Source: Rhodoferax sp.
GTDB taxonomy: Bacteria > Pseudomonadota > Gammaproteobacteria > Burkholderiales > Burkholderiaceae_C
DNA: 12,135 nt
Direction: 5' to 3'
NCBI GenBank assembly: GCA_028292305.1
Contig: JAQGMQ010000502.1
Location: forward strand, 1 to 12,135
This document shows, one piece after another, positions 6,237 through 12,135 of the stretch. Numbering within the stretch: the stretch's first letter is position 1; each line of letters opens with the position of its first letter. The notes under the pieces are model-generated. The model saw only the letters and a list, made by a program, of their open reading frames with translations. It was not told the origin of the DNA and did not search any database. The translations under genes and the position numbers were made by a program.

Positions 6237-8506
6237 GCGACTTGGGAGTGAGCCCTTTCTTCACCATCGCCGTGCGCGCACTGTGCGAGTTCACCGCCAA
6301 GCGCGGCGATCTCGATCTGCGCTTCACGCCCAGCCCCACCGCGCAGGAAGGCATTGCCGGGCACGGCGTGGTCACCAAACGCCGAGCTGCCGACTACCAG
6401 GCCGAGATCACGCTGGCCGGCCGCCACCGCCACCTGCAGGTGCGCGGCCGTGCGGATGGTTTCGACCCCGCCCGGAACCAGCTCGAAGAAATCAAGACGC
6501 ACCGCGGCGATCTGGCGCGCCAGCCCGCCAACCACCGCGCGCTGCACTGGGCGCAGCTGCGGCTGTACGGCTGGCTGCTGTGTGAAGCGCGCGGGCTGTC
6601 GGACATCACGCTGGCGCTGGTGTACTTCGACATCGCCAGCCAACAGGAAACGGCGCTCACCGAGCTGGCCACGGCCGACGCGCTGCGCCAGCATTTCGAA
6701 GCCCAATGCGACTGCTTCCTGGACTGGGCCGCGCAGGAGCTGGCCCACCGCGCCGCGCGGGATGCGGCCTTGACGGCGCTCGCATTTCCCCACCCGGCGT
6801 TTCGCACCGGCCAACGCGAACTGGCCAAGGCCGTCTACCAGGCCAACCGCGCGGGCCGCTGCCTGATGGCGCAGGCGCCCACCGGGATCGGCAAAACCGT
6901 GGGCACGCTGTTCCCGCTGCTGAAGGCCGCGCCGGGCCAGGCGCTGGACAAAATTCTGTTCCTCACAGCCAAGACTTCGGGGCGACAGCTGGCGCTGGAC
7001 GCCCTGGTCAGTTTGGGCGCCGACACGCCTCTGCGCGTGCTTGAGCTGGTCGCACGCGACAAGGCCTGCGAACACCCCGACAAAGCCTGCCACGGCGACT
7101 CCTGTCCGCTGGCCCGCGGCTTCTACGACCGCCTGCCGGCCGCGCGCGCCGCCGCCATCGGCCAGCGCTTCATGGACAAGTCAACGCTGCGTGACACGGC
7201 GCTGGCGCACCGGGTCTGCCCGTATTACCTGGGCCAGGAACTCGCCCGCTGGAGCGACGTGGTGGTGGGCGACTACAACTACTATTTCGACACCACCGCC
7301 CTGCTGCACGGCCTGGCCTCTGCCAACCAGTGGCGGGTGAGCCTGCTCGTCGACGAGGCGCACAACCTGCTGGAGCGCGCCCGCAAGATGTACAGCGCCA
7401 CGCTCGAACAGGCCGACCTGCGCCGGCTGCGGCACAGCGCGCCGCCGGCCCTGAGGAAGCCGCTGGACCGGCTGCAGCGGCACTGGCAGGCGCTGCACCA
7501 GGCACAGACCGAGGCCTATGTGGCAGCTGACAGCGTGCCGCAGAAATTCGTGAACGCGCTGCAGTCGGCCGCGTCAGCCATCGGCGACCACCTGGCCGAA
7601 AACCCCGCCGACGCCGATGCCGGCTTGTTGCGGTTCCAGTTCGACGCGCAGCATTTCGTGCGCCTGGCCGAGTTGCTGGACGCACATTCACTGTTCGACA
7701 TCAGCAAACACACGGACCGCCCGGCGACCGCGGCCACCGTGCTGTGTGTGCGCAACGTGGTGCCCGCACCGTTCATTGCGCCGCGGCTGGCCGCCGCGCA
7801 TGCGGCCACCTTGTTCTCGGCCACGCTGAGCCCGCGCCAGTTCTACCAGGACACGCTGGGCCTGCCCGCCGACACCGCCTGGGTCGACGTGCCCGCGCCG
7901 TTTGCCGCGGCCCAGTTGTCGGTGCAGGTGGCGCGGCGCGTCTCCACGCGTTTTGCCGACCGCGCCGCGTCGCTGCAGCCCATCGCCGAGCTGATGGCGC
8001 GGCAATACGCCGAAGCACCCGGCCACTACCTGGCGTTCTTCAGCAGCTACGACTACCTGCAACAGGCGGCCGAAGCATTTAGCCGGCACGCGCCCGAGGT
8101 GGTGGTGTGGCAGCAGGCGCGTCGCATGGCCGAGGCCGAACAGACCGCGTTCCTGGCCCGCTTCGTGCCGGGTGGCCAGGGCATCGGCTTCGCGGTGCTG
8201 GGCGGCGCGTTCGCCGAAGGCATCGACCTGCCCGGCGACCGTCTGATCGGCGCCTTCATCGCCACGCTGGGCCTGCCGCAGGTCAACCCCGTGAACGAGC
8301 AGATGCGCCAGCGGATGGACGCGGTTTTTGACAATGGCTACGACTACGCCTACCTCTACCCCGGCCTGCAGAAGGTGGTGCAGGCCGCCGGCCGCGTGAT
8401 CCGCACACCGGCCGACCAGGGCGTGCTGCTGCTGATGGACCAGCGCTTCGCGCGGGCCGAAGTCAGGCGCCTGTTGCCGGCCTGGTGGACCGTGGCCGCG
8501 TGTTGA
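6233..8506 (+). CDS. Cas4/RecB-like nuclease fused to an XPD/DinG-type Fe-S DNA helicase
   Basis: 757 aa. Residues 1-170 are a PD-(D/E)XK nuclease domain of the Cas4/RecB type: H44 in GIAGH, D75 in GRADGFD, E86 and K88 in EEIKT, and Q108/Y112 in AQLRLYG. The rest is a superfamily 2 helicase: Walker A APTGIGKT at 215-222, DEAH box at 374-377, motif III TLFSATLSP near 527, motif VI QAAGRVIR at 717-724. Four cysteines between Walker A and DEAH (C279, C286, C291, C329) have the arrangement of the XPD/DinG 4Fe-4S cluster. It should unwind DNA 5' to 3' using ATP, with cleavage by the nuclease part if active. The GTG at 6233 has GGAG nine bases upstream and leads directly into the first conserved segment; TTG at 6158 and GTG at 6248 are alternatives. 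The gene is monocistronic on its strand, unless the small upstream ORF is real, and converges with the NmrA-like gene 12 bp downstream. Confidence 0.95.
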   Translation: MSDLGVSPFFTIAVRALCEFTAKRGDLDLRFTPSPTAQEGIAGHGVVTKRRAADYQAEITLAGRHRHLQVRGRADGFDPARNQLEEIKTHRGDLARQPANHRALHWAQLRLYGWLLCEARGLSDITLALVYFDIASQQETALTELATADALRQHFEAQCDCFLDWAAQELAHRAARDAALTALAFPHPAFRTGQRELAKAVYQANRAGRCLMAQAPTGIGKTVGTLFPLLKAAPGQALDKILFLTAKTSGRQLALDALVSLGADTPLRVLELVARDKACEHPDKACHGDSCPLARGFYDRLPAARAAAIGQRFMDKSTLRDTALAHRVCPYYLGQELARWSDVVVGDYNYYFDTTALLHGLASANQWRVSLLVDEAHNLLERARKMYSATLEQADLRRLRHSAPPALRKPLDRLQRHWQALHQAQTEAYVAADSVPQKFVNALQSAASAIGDHLAENPADADAGLLRFQFDAQHFVRLAELLDAHSLFDISKHTDRPATAATVLCVRNVVPAPFIAPRLAAAHAATLFSATLSPRQFYQDTLGLPADTAWVDVPAPFAAAQLSVQVARRVSTRFADRAASLQPIAELMARQYAEAPGHYLAFFSSYDYLQQAAEAFSRHAPEVVVWQQARRMAEAEQTAFLARFVPGGQGIGFAVLGGAFAEGIDLPGDRLIGAFIATLGLPQVNPVNEQMRQRMDAVFDNGYDYAYLYPGLQKVVQAAGRVIRTPADQGVLLLMDQRFARAEVRRLLPAWWTVAAC

Positions 8507-8518
8507 ATCTTCAGCGGT

Positions 8519-9376
8519 TCAAGATGGCAGGCTGGCCAGGTTCTGCAGCACCGTCTCGAGTGTTGTCGTGCCCTTGCGCGTCGCCCCTTCGAAGCGGATC
8601 CAGCCCTCGTTGAAGCCGTCGAGCATGCGCATGCGCGGCCCCGGGTGGGCCATGCCTTGCGCGCGAAACAGCGCCTCCCACCCGGCACGCGGCACGGCCT
8701 GGACCACCACGTCGCGTTGCAGCACCTGGGCCAGCGTGGCCGCCAGCGTGTCGGGCGACACCAGCGCCGGACCTTCGAGTTCGACAATGCGCACGCCGGT
8801 CCATTCCTCTTGCAGCAGCTCTGCGGCGACGCGGGCGATGTCGGCCGTGGCCACCATCGGGATGGCCTTGTGCGCCGGTTGCAGGAAGCTCGAGATCAGG
8901 CCGTCGCGCCGCGCGCCGTCGATGTCGAAGGCGGCGTTTTCCATGAACCAGGCGGCGCGCAAAAAGGCGACGGGCATCGGCAATGTGGCGAAGGCTTGCT
9001 CCACGCTCTGCAGCTGGGTCAGCAAATTTTCGGGGGTGGCCTGTGCCCCCACGGTCGACAGGAACACCACCCGCGGCACGGCGGCGGCGCGCAATGCCTG
9101 CACCAGCGCCGTGCGTAACCGGGCCACTTCGGTGAAGCCGGGCAAGGGGTCGAAATTGGACGGCAGCAGCACGAACACCGCCTCGGCGCCGGTGAAGGCC
9201 GCGGTCAGGGCCTCGGCATCGTCCATGGCGGCCAGCGCCACCTCGCAGCCGCGTGCCGACCAGGCCGGCGCCTTGGCCGCGTCGCGCAACACCGCGCGCA
9301 GCTTGTGCCCCTGCAACAGCAACTCATTCGCCAGCTGACCGCCGACTTTCCCCGTGATTCCCGTGATCGCAAACAT
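8519..9376 (-). CDS. NmrA-like NAD(P)-binding oxidoreductase or redox sensor
   Basis: 285 aa atypical short-chain dehydrogenase. The N-terminal Rossmann fold has TGITGKVGGQLA with G6, G9 and G12 as the dinucleotide-binding glycines, and R31 after the second strand suggests preference for NADP(H). VFLSTVGAQ at 104-112 and FLRAAWFMEN at 138-147 are typical of the NmrA / quinone-oxidoreductase-2 group. The classical SDR Tyr-x-x-x-Lys pair is not seen, as in other NmrA-like proteins, some of which act as quinone reductases and others as redox sensors, so the substrate is open. No signal peptide; cytoplasmic. The ATG at 9376 has GGAAGG six bases upstream; an earlier in-frame start at 9403 is disfavoured because the Rossmann fold begins right at MFAITG. 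It follows the esterase gene on the same strand after 135 bp. Confidence 0.93.
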   Translation of the reverse strand: MFAITGITGKVGGQLANELLLQGHKLRAVLRDAAKAPAWSARGCEVALAAMDDAEALTAAFTGAEAVFVLLPSNFDPLPGFTEVARLRTALVQALRAAAVPRVVFLSTVGAQATPENLLTQLQSVEQAFATLPMPVAFLRAAWFMENAAFDIDGARRDGLISSFLQPAHKAIPMVATADIARVAAELLQEEWTGVRIVELEGPALVSPDTLAATLAQVLQRDVVVQAVPRAGWEALFRAQGMAHPGPRMRMLDGFNEGWIRFEGATRKGTTTLETVLQNLASLPS

Positions 9377-9395
9377 GACATGCCTTCCAAGGTGC

Positions 9396-9412
9396 CGGCG
9401 CACCGTGCGCCG
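9396..9412. promoter_or_regulatory. 17-bp perfect palindrome upstream of the NmrA-like gene
   Basis: CGGCGCAC (9396-9403), one central base, then GTGCGCCG (9405-9412) form a perfect odd palindrome. It ends 20 bp before the NmrA-like ATG (9376, minus strand) and just outside its Shine-Dalgarno. A one-base centre makes a tight hairpin awkward, though a shorter stem of CGGCG/CGCCG with a seven-base loop is possible. A dimeric-repressor operator or a leader hairpin are both plausible. Confidence 0.45.
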
Positions 9413-9454
9413 TCGTGGAAGGAATTCTCGGCCTGGGCCTACCGAATAGCGATG

Positions 9455-9492
9455 GCATGAAAGTCATAGGCTTCATGCGCGGGTGGCATGAA
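9455..9492. repeat. Three GCATGAA repeats between the esterase and NmrA-like genes
   Basis: TGGCATGAA occurs at 9453-9461 and again at 9484-9492, 31 bp apart, about three helical turns. The inverted copy TTCATGC lies between them at 9472-9478, giving a GCATGAA / TTCATGC dyad with a ten-base spacer. The cluster is 80-115 bp upstream of the NmrA-like start on the minus strand, a usual position for activator or repressor sites. Confidence 0.4.
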
Positions 9493-9511
9493 TCAACGAC
9501 TGGCCTTCGCG

Positions 9512-10522
9512 CTATTTTTTCAGCAACGCGAGGTACATGGCCGTGCCGATCACGCCGTGCACCTGCGTGGTCGGGTGCAGCACATCCCAGTAGAGAAACG
9601 GGGCCAGAAAACGCAGGTCGTCCACGTCGACACAGGCGGCCGGGTTGACGAACAGGCATTGCTCGGCGCCCGACGTGGGCGAGAGGAATTTGATGGCCGG
9701 CACGTCGTCATTGATCACCCCGCTGTTGATCAGTGCCTGGCCCAGCGCAAACACGTCGACCCGCACGAACTTGCTGCCGGGAAGGGTCTTGGAGAGCGCG
9801 GTGAGACGTGTCGCCAGCAGGGCGTTGTGGGCCTTGGCGAAGCCGGTGAAGGCCGTGGCCGCGGCGGTGCCCCGCACCTTGATCAACGGCGTGTTGCCGA
9901 GGTCGGGCAGGTTGGGCACCATGAAGTCACGCGCGCCGCTGGCGTAGAGCCCACCGATGGCCGCTTCGACGTTGCCGACGATCTTGGTCGGGTCGTATTC
10001 CAGATCCTGCAGGTAGTCGTTGGCGCCCGACCAGACCACATACAGCGCGTTCGCATTCGACTTGCGACCGGCGAGTGCCTGGGTGTACAGGCCCACCTGG
10101 CCCAGCAGGCCCGGCACCGGGAAGCCGTTGGGCGTGAGGTTCCGCACGCCAGAGCCGGCCCCGCCAAAGGCGAAATTGACGGCGCCCTTCTTGTCGATGG
10201 CGGGGTCGACGATGAAGGGCGTGACCTCGGCGTTGTTCTTGCGCGCCACCAATCGCCACAGGTATTCGACCGCCACCGGCCCGTTGGAAAAGCGGCCTTT
10301 CCAATACGTGGCGTATTGCCCCACCGACGGCGGAATGGCCGGCACCATCTGCTGCGCCGTGGTGGCGGCGAAGTCGTTGCCGGTGTCCGACAGGCTGTCG
10401 CCGAACACCACCATGGCCTGGTAGCTGGGCTGCGCGGCCAGGGCGGGCGATAGCGCGGATGCGGCAAACACAAGACTGCCAAGACCCATAAAGCGGGTCA
10501 GCCCAAGCAAAAATCTGTTCAT
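9512..10522 (-). CDS. Exported GDSL (SGNH-family) esterase/lipase
   Basis: 336 aa. Residues 1-30 are a Sec signal peptide: basic start MNRFLLGLTR, hydrophobic core, and ALAA before the likely cleavage site. Block I is VVFGDSLSDTGN with catalytic S43; a glycine-rich segment FAFGGAGSG at 118-125 fits block II; block III is SGANDYL with N168; block V is WDVLHPTT with D313 and H316 completing the triad. All catalytic blocks are present, so it should be an active serine hydrolase of acyl esters acting in the periplasm or outside the cell; the substrate cannot be read from sequence. C289 and C297 may form a disulfide. Length fits single-domain GDSL lipases; no C-terminal autotransporter domain. The start has GGGAGG six bases upstream. 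It is divergent from the LysR gene and precedes the NmrA-like gene on the same strand. Confidence 0.94.
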   Translation of the reverse strand: MNRFLLGLTRFMGLGSLVFAASALSPALAAQPSYQAMVVFGDSLSDTGNDFAATTAQQMVPAIPPSVGQYATYWKGRFSNGPVAVEYLWRLVARKNNAEVTPFIVDPAIDKKGAVNFAFGGAGSGVRNLTPNGFPVPGLLGQVGLYTQALAGRKSNANALYVVWSGANDYLQDLEYDPTKIVGNVEAAIGGLYASGARDFMVPNLPDLGNTPLIKVRGTAAATAFTGFAKAHNALLATRLTALSKTLPGSKFVRVDVFALGQALINSGVINDDVPAIKFLSPTSGAEQCLFVNPAACVDVDDLRFLAPFLYWDVLHPTTQVHGVIGTAMYLALLKK

Positions 10523-10548
10523 GAATTTCCTCCCGTTTGGTGGTGAAC

Positions 10549-10568
10549 CGCGCCCATTGAATGGCGCG
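10549..10568 (-). promoter_or_regulatory. Inverted repeat in the esterase 5' leader
   Basis: CGCGCC (10549-10554) and GGCGCG (10563-10568) can pair around an eight-base loop; the interior CCATTGAATGG is itself palindromic about one base. It sits 27 bp upstream of the esterase ATG, downstream of the predicted transcription start near 10583. It could be an mRNA hairpin or an operator. Confidence 0.35.
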
Positions 10569-10589
10569 CGGAATGTTTCTAAGTGGCAA

Positions 10590-10618
10590 TTGATATTACC
10601 GAGAGCACCCACTTTCAA
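10590..10618 (-). promoter_or_regulatory. Candidate sigma-70 promoter for the esterase gene
   Basis: On the minus strand, TTGAAA (10618-10613, five of six -35 matches) and TATCAA (10595-10590, four of six -10 matches) are 17 bp apart. Transcription would start near 10583, about 60 nt before the esterase ATG. It lies in an AT-richer part of the 210-bp region shared with the LysR gene, where a LysR-type protein would normally bind. For the plus-strand lysR gene no convincing promoter was found. Confidence 0.4.
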
Positions 10619-10732
10619 ACAACCTGTTACTTTTGACAATTTCGCATTTGCGCCACGCATGAGTTGCATTTCCACAGTTGATGATTTGATGCGTACAGGC
10701 CGGCGCCGCCCGCCGATTTGCCATACTCGGCC

Positions 10733-11659
10733 ATGACCGAAAAACCAGCCAAACGCGCCAGCCGCGTCGCCTTGCTCGAAGGCGTGGACGTGATGGCCGC
10801 GGTGGTCGACGCGCGCAGTTTCGGCGGCGCGGCCGAGGCGCTGGACATGTCGCAGCCGGGTGTGAGCCGCGCCGTGGCCCGGCTCGAAGCACGGCTCGGC
10901 ATCCGCATCTTCGAGCGCACCACGCGCGCCGTGCGCCTGACCGAAGAAGGCCGCCGCTACTACGACCAGGTCATGCCGCTGCTGGCTGCGCTGGACGAGG
11001 CCACCGACGCCGCGCGCCACGGTGCCGTGGCCGTGCGCGGGCGGCTCAGAGTGAACGTGGACGCGCTGTTTTCATACCTCAATTTGGGGACGAAGCTGGG
11101 CGCCTGGCTCGACAGCCATCCTGCACTGGCGCTGGAGCTGGTGACGCGCGACGCACTCGGCGACATGGTCGGCGAAGGCTTCGACCTGGCGGTCCGCTTC
11201 GGCCACCCGCCGCCGTCTTCGCTGGTCGCACGCAAGCTGCTCGACACGCGCATCGTGACAGTGGCCACGCCAGCCTATCTGAAGCGCCATGGCCATCCCA
11301 CTGACCCGCGTGCGCTGGCCGACCCGGCGCACCGCTGCCTCCAGTTCCGCGACCCCACCACCGCCCGGCCCTTCCCGTGGGAATTCCACCGCGGCCGCAA
11401 GAAGATCGTGGTCGAGACCCATGGCCAGCTGACGGTCAACGAAGCTGGCACCTACCAGAGCCTGTGCCTGGCCGGCATCGGCGTGGCCCAGATGTTCGCG
11501 CTGGCCGCGGACGATCTGATCGCGCAGAAAAAACTGGTGCGGTTGTTCCCGGATTGGCCTGATGAAAAATTTCCGCTGTATGCCTACCACCCGTCGCGGC
11601 ACCATGTGCCGGCCAAGACGCGGGCGCTGCTGGACTTCATCGCGGGACTGGTGGCATGA
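10733..11659 (+). CDS. LysR-type transcriptional regulator
   Basis: 308 aa, standard for the family. The N-terminal winged helix-turn-helix (about 17-76) reads MAAVVDARSFGGAAEALDMS, then QPGVSRAVARLEARLGIRIF and ERTTRAVRLTEEG. The remainder (about 100-305) is the periplasmic-binding-protein-like effector domain, with GRLRVNVDALFSYLNLG, FDLAVRFG and a late LCLAGIGVAQM segment typical of the group that includes PecT- and DmlR-like regulators. The effector is unknown. The ATG at 10733 is preferred over an in-frame TTG at 10718; Shine-Dalgarno is weak. LysR proteins commonly control a divergent neighbour, so the esterase, and perhaps the NmrA-like gene beyond it, are the likely targets (inference). 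It converges with tag with nine bases between stops. Confidence 0.96.
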   Translation: MTEKPAKRASRVALLEGVDVMAAVVDARSFGGAAEALDMSQPGVSRAVARLEARLGIRIFERTTRAVRLTEEGRRYYDQVMPLLAALDEATDAARHGAVAVRGRLRVNVDALFSYLNLGTKLGAWLDSHPALALELVTRDALGDMVGEGFDLAVRFGHPPPSSLVARKLLDTRIVTVATPAYLKRHGHPTDPRALADPAHRCLQFRDPTTARPFPWEFHRGRKKIVVETHGQLTVNEAGTYQSLCLAGIGVAQMFALAADDLIAQKKLVRLFPDWPDEKFPLYAYHPSRHHVPAKTRALLDFIAGLVA

Positions 11660-11661
11660 GC

Positions 11662-11677
11662 CGGCGCATCAACGCCG
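11662..11677. terminator. Small hairpin between convergent LysR and tag genes
   Basis: CGGCG (11662-11666) and CGCCG (11673-11677) pair around a six-base loop, spanning the LysR/tag gap and the tag stop codon. The stem has only five GC pairs and no T-run follows on either strand, so intrinsic termination is uncertain. Confidence 0.25.
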
Positions 11678-12135
11678 CATGAAACAGGAAGCGGCGTGGT
11701 CGTTCACCATGCCCCCGGCCTGCATCCAGGCGTAGACGATGGTCGGCCCGACGAACTTGAAACCGCGCTGCTTCAGCGCCTTCGAGACCTCTATCGACAA
11801 CGGCGTGGTGGCAGGCGCCGAGTGCCCATCGCCGTCGATGACCTTGTCACCGGTGAATGACCAGCAATAGGCGCTGAAGTCTTCGCCACGTGCCGCCATG
11901 TCGCAGTAGATGCGGGCGCCTTGAATCGTTGCCTCGATCTTGGCGCGCGAGCGGATGATGCCCGGGTTGTCGAGCAGCCGCAGGACGTCGGCCTCACCGA
12001 AGGCGGCTACCTCCACCGGGTCGAAGCCCGCAAAGCCCGCGCGGAACGCTTCGCGCTTGCGCAGCACCGTGATCCAGGCGAGGCCGGCCTGGAAACCTTC
12101 GAGCATCAGCTGTTCCCACAACGCGCGTCCATCGC
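11669..12135 (-). CDS. tag: DNA-3-methyladenine glycosylase I, N-terminus outside window
   Basis: 154 residues are visible, ending at the native stop; the gene enters from the right edge. The translation aligns along its length with E. coli Tag: LEGFQAGLAWITVLRKRE, DNPGIIRSRAKIEA, SKALKQRGFKFVGPTIVYAWMQA and VNDHAASC. The glutamate and tryptophan of LEGFQAGLAW correspond to E38 and W46 of the E. coli base-binding pocket, and the His and Cys of HAASC correspond to zinc ligands H175 and C179. About 26 residues, including the first two zinc ligands, are missing beyond the window. The enzyme excises 3-methyladenine from alkylated DNA, starting base-excision repair. A TTG at 12121 is in frame but is internal, since the family-like sequence DGRALWEQL continues upstream to the edge. 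Confidence 0.96.
   Translation of the reverse strand, partial: DGRALWEQLMLEGFQAGLAWITVLRKREAFRAGFAGFDPVEVAAFGEADVLRLLDNPGIIRSRAKIEATIQGARIYCDMAARGEDFSAYCWSFTGDKVIDGDGHSAPATTPLSIEVSKALKQRGFKFVGPTIVYAWMQAGGMVNDHAASCFMRR

Noticed and set aside
6083..7093. 336-aa minus-strand open frame opposite the helicase N-terminus
   Set aside because: Antisense to the nuclease domain, with no recognisable motif.
9488..10453. 321-aa plus-strand open frame over the esterase gene
   Set aside because: Antisense to a gene with a signal peptide and all GDSL blocks; the Arg/His/Gly-rich translation looks like a shadow.
10633..10638. Perfect TTGACA hexamer upstream of the LysR gene
   Set aside because: No acceptable -10 hexamer is found 16-18 bp downstream (GCATGA is the nearest), so it was not called a promoter.
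1..12135. CRISPR array, tRNA, rRNA, riboswitch or prophage genes
   Set aside because: No regularly spaced repeats, cloverleaf or conserved RNA motifs, and no phage or transposase proteins were seen on either strand.

Overview
This window is GC-rich DNA with almost no unused space. Protein style, codon use and gene content (ku and three-domain ligD, an NmrA-type oxidoreductase, a LysR regulator, a GDSL esterase) suggest a betaproteobacterium, probably Burkholderiales and perhaps a Comamonadaceae relative. That placement is inference from the proteins; no rRNA or other phylogenetic marker is present.

Layout, left to right. (1) 1-3711, minus strand: a DNA-repair block transcribed ku > ligD > xth, where ku and ligD are 19 bp apart and xth starts 31 bp after ligD. 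It encodes the bacterial non-homologous end-joining machinery plus an exonuclease III / AP endonuclease that is cut by the left edge. (2) 3854-4255, plus strand: a small unrecognised gene divergent from ku, with a charged low-complexity tail. (3) 4257-5989, minus strand: a hipB-hipA toxin-antitoxin pair with a 4-nt stop/start overlap. (4) 5990-6095: a conspicuously AT-rich control region with a good minus-strand promoter for hipBA and a cluster of inverted and direct ATACTACTTT-like repeats, probably operators. (5) 6233-8506, plus strand: an Fe-S XPD/DinG-type helicase fused to an N-terminal Cas4/RecB-like PD-(D/E)XK nuclease domain, possibly preceded by a coupled 46-codon ORF. (6) 8519-9376, minus strand: an NmrA-like NAD(P)-binding protein. 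(7) 9512-10522, minus strand: an exported GDSL (SGNH) esterase. (8) 10733-11659, plus strand: a LysR-type regulator divergent from the esterase. (9) 11669 to the right edge, minus strand: DNA-3-methyladenine glycosylase I (tag), with its N-terminus outside the window.

Five of the eleven well-supported genes act on DNA (xth, ligD, ku, the nuclease-helicase, tag), and the hipBA control region lies directly upstream of the nuclease-helicase. The least explained elements are the 133-aa gene beside ku, the shared hipBA/helicase control region, the possible small ORF in front of the helicase, and two repeat structures upstream of the NmrA-like gene. No tRNA, rRNA, CRISPR array, transposase or phage gene was seen, and no gene-free stretch exceeds 300 bases.
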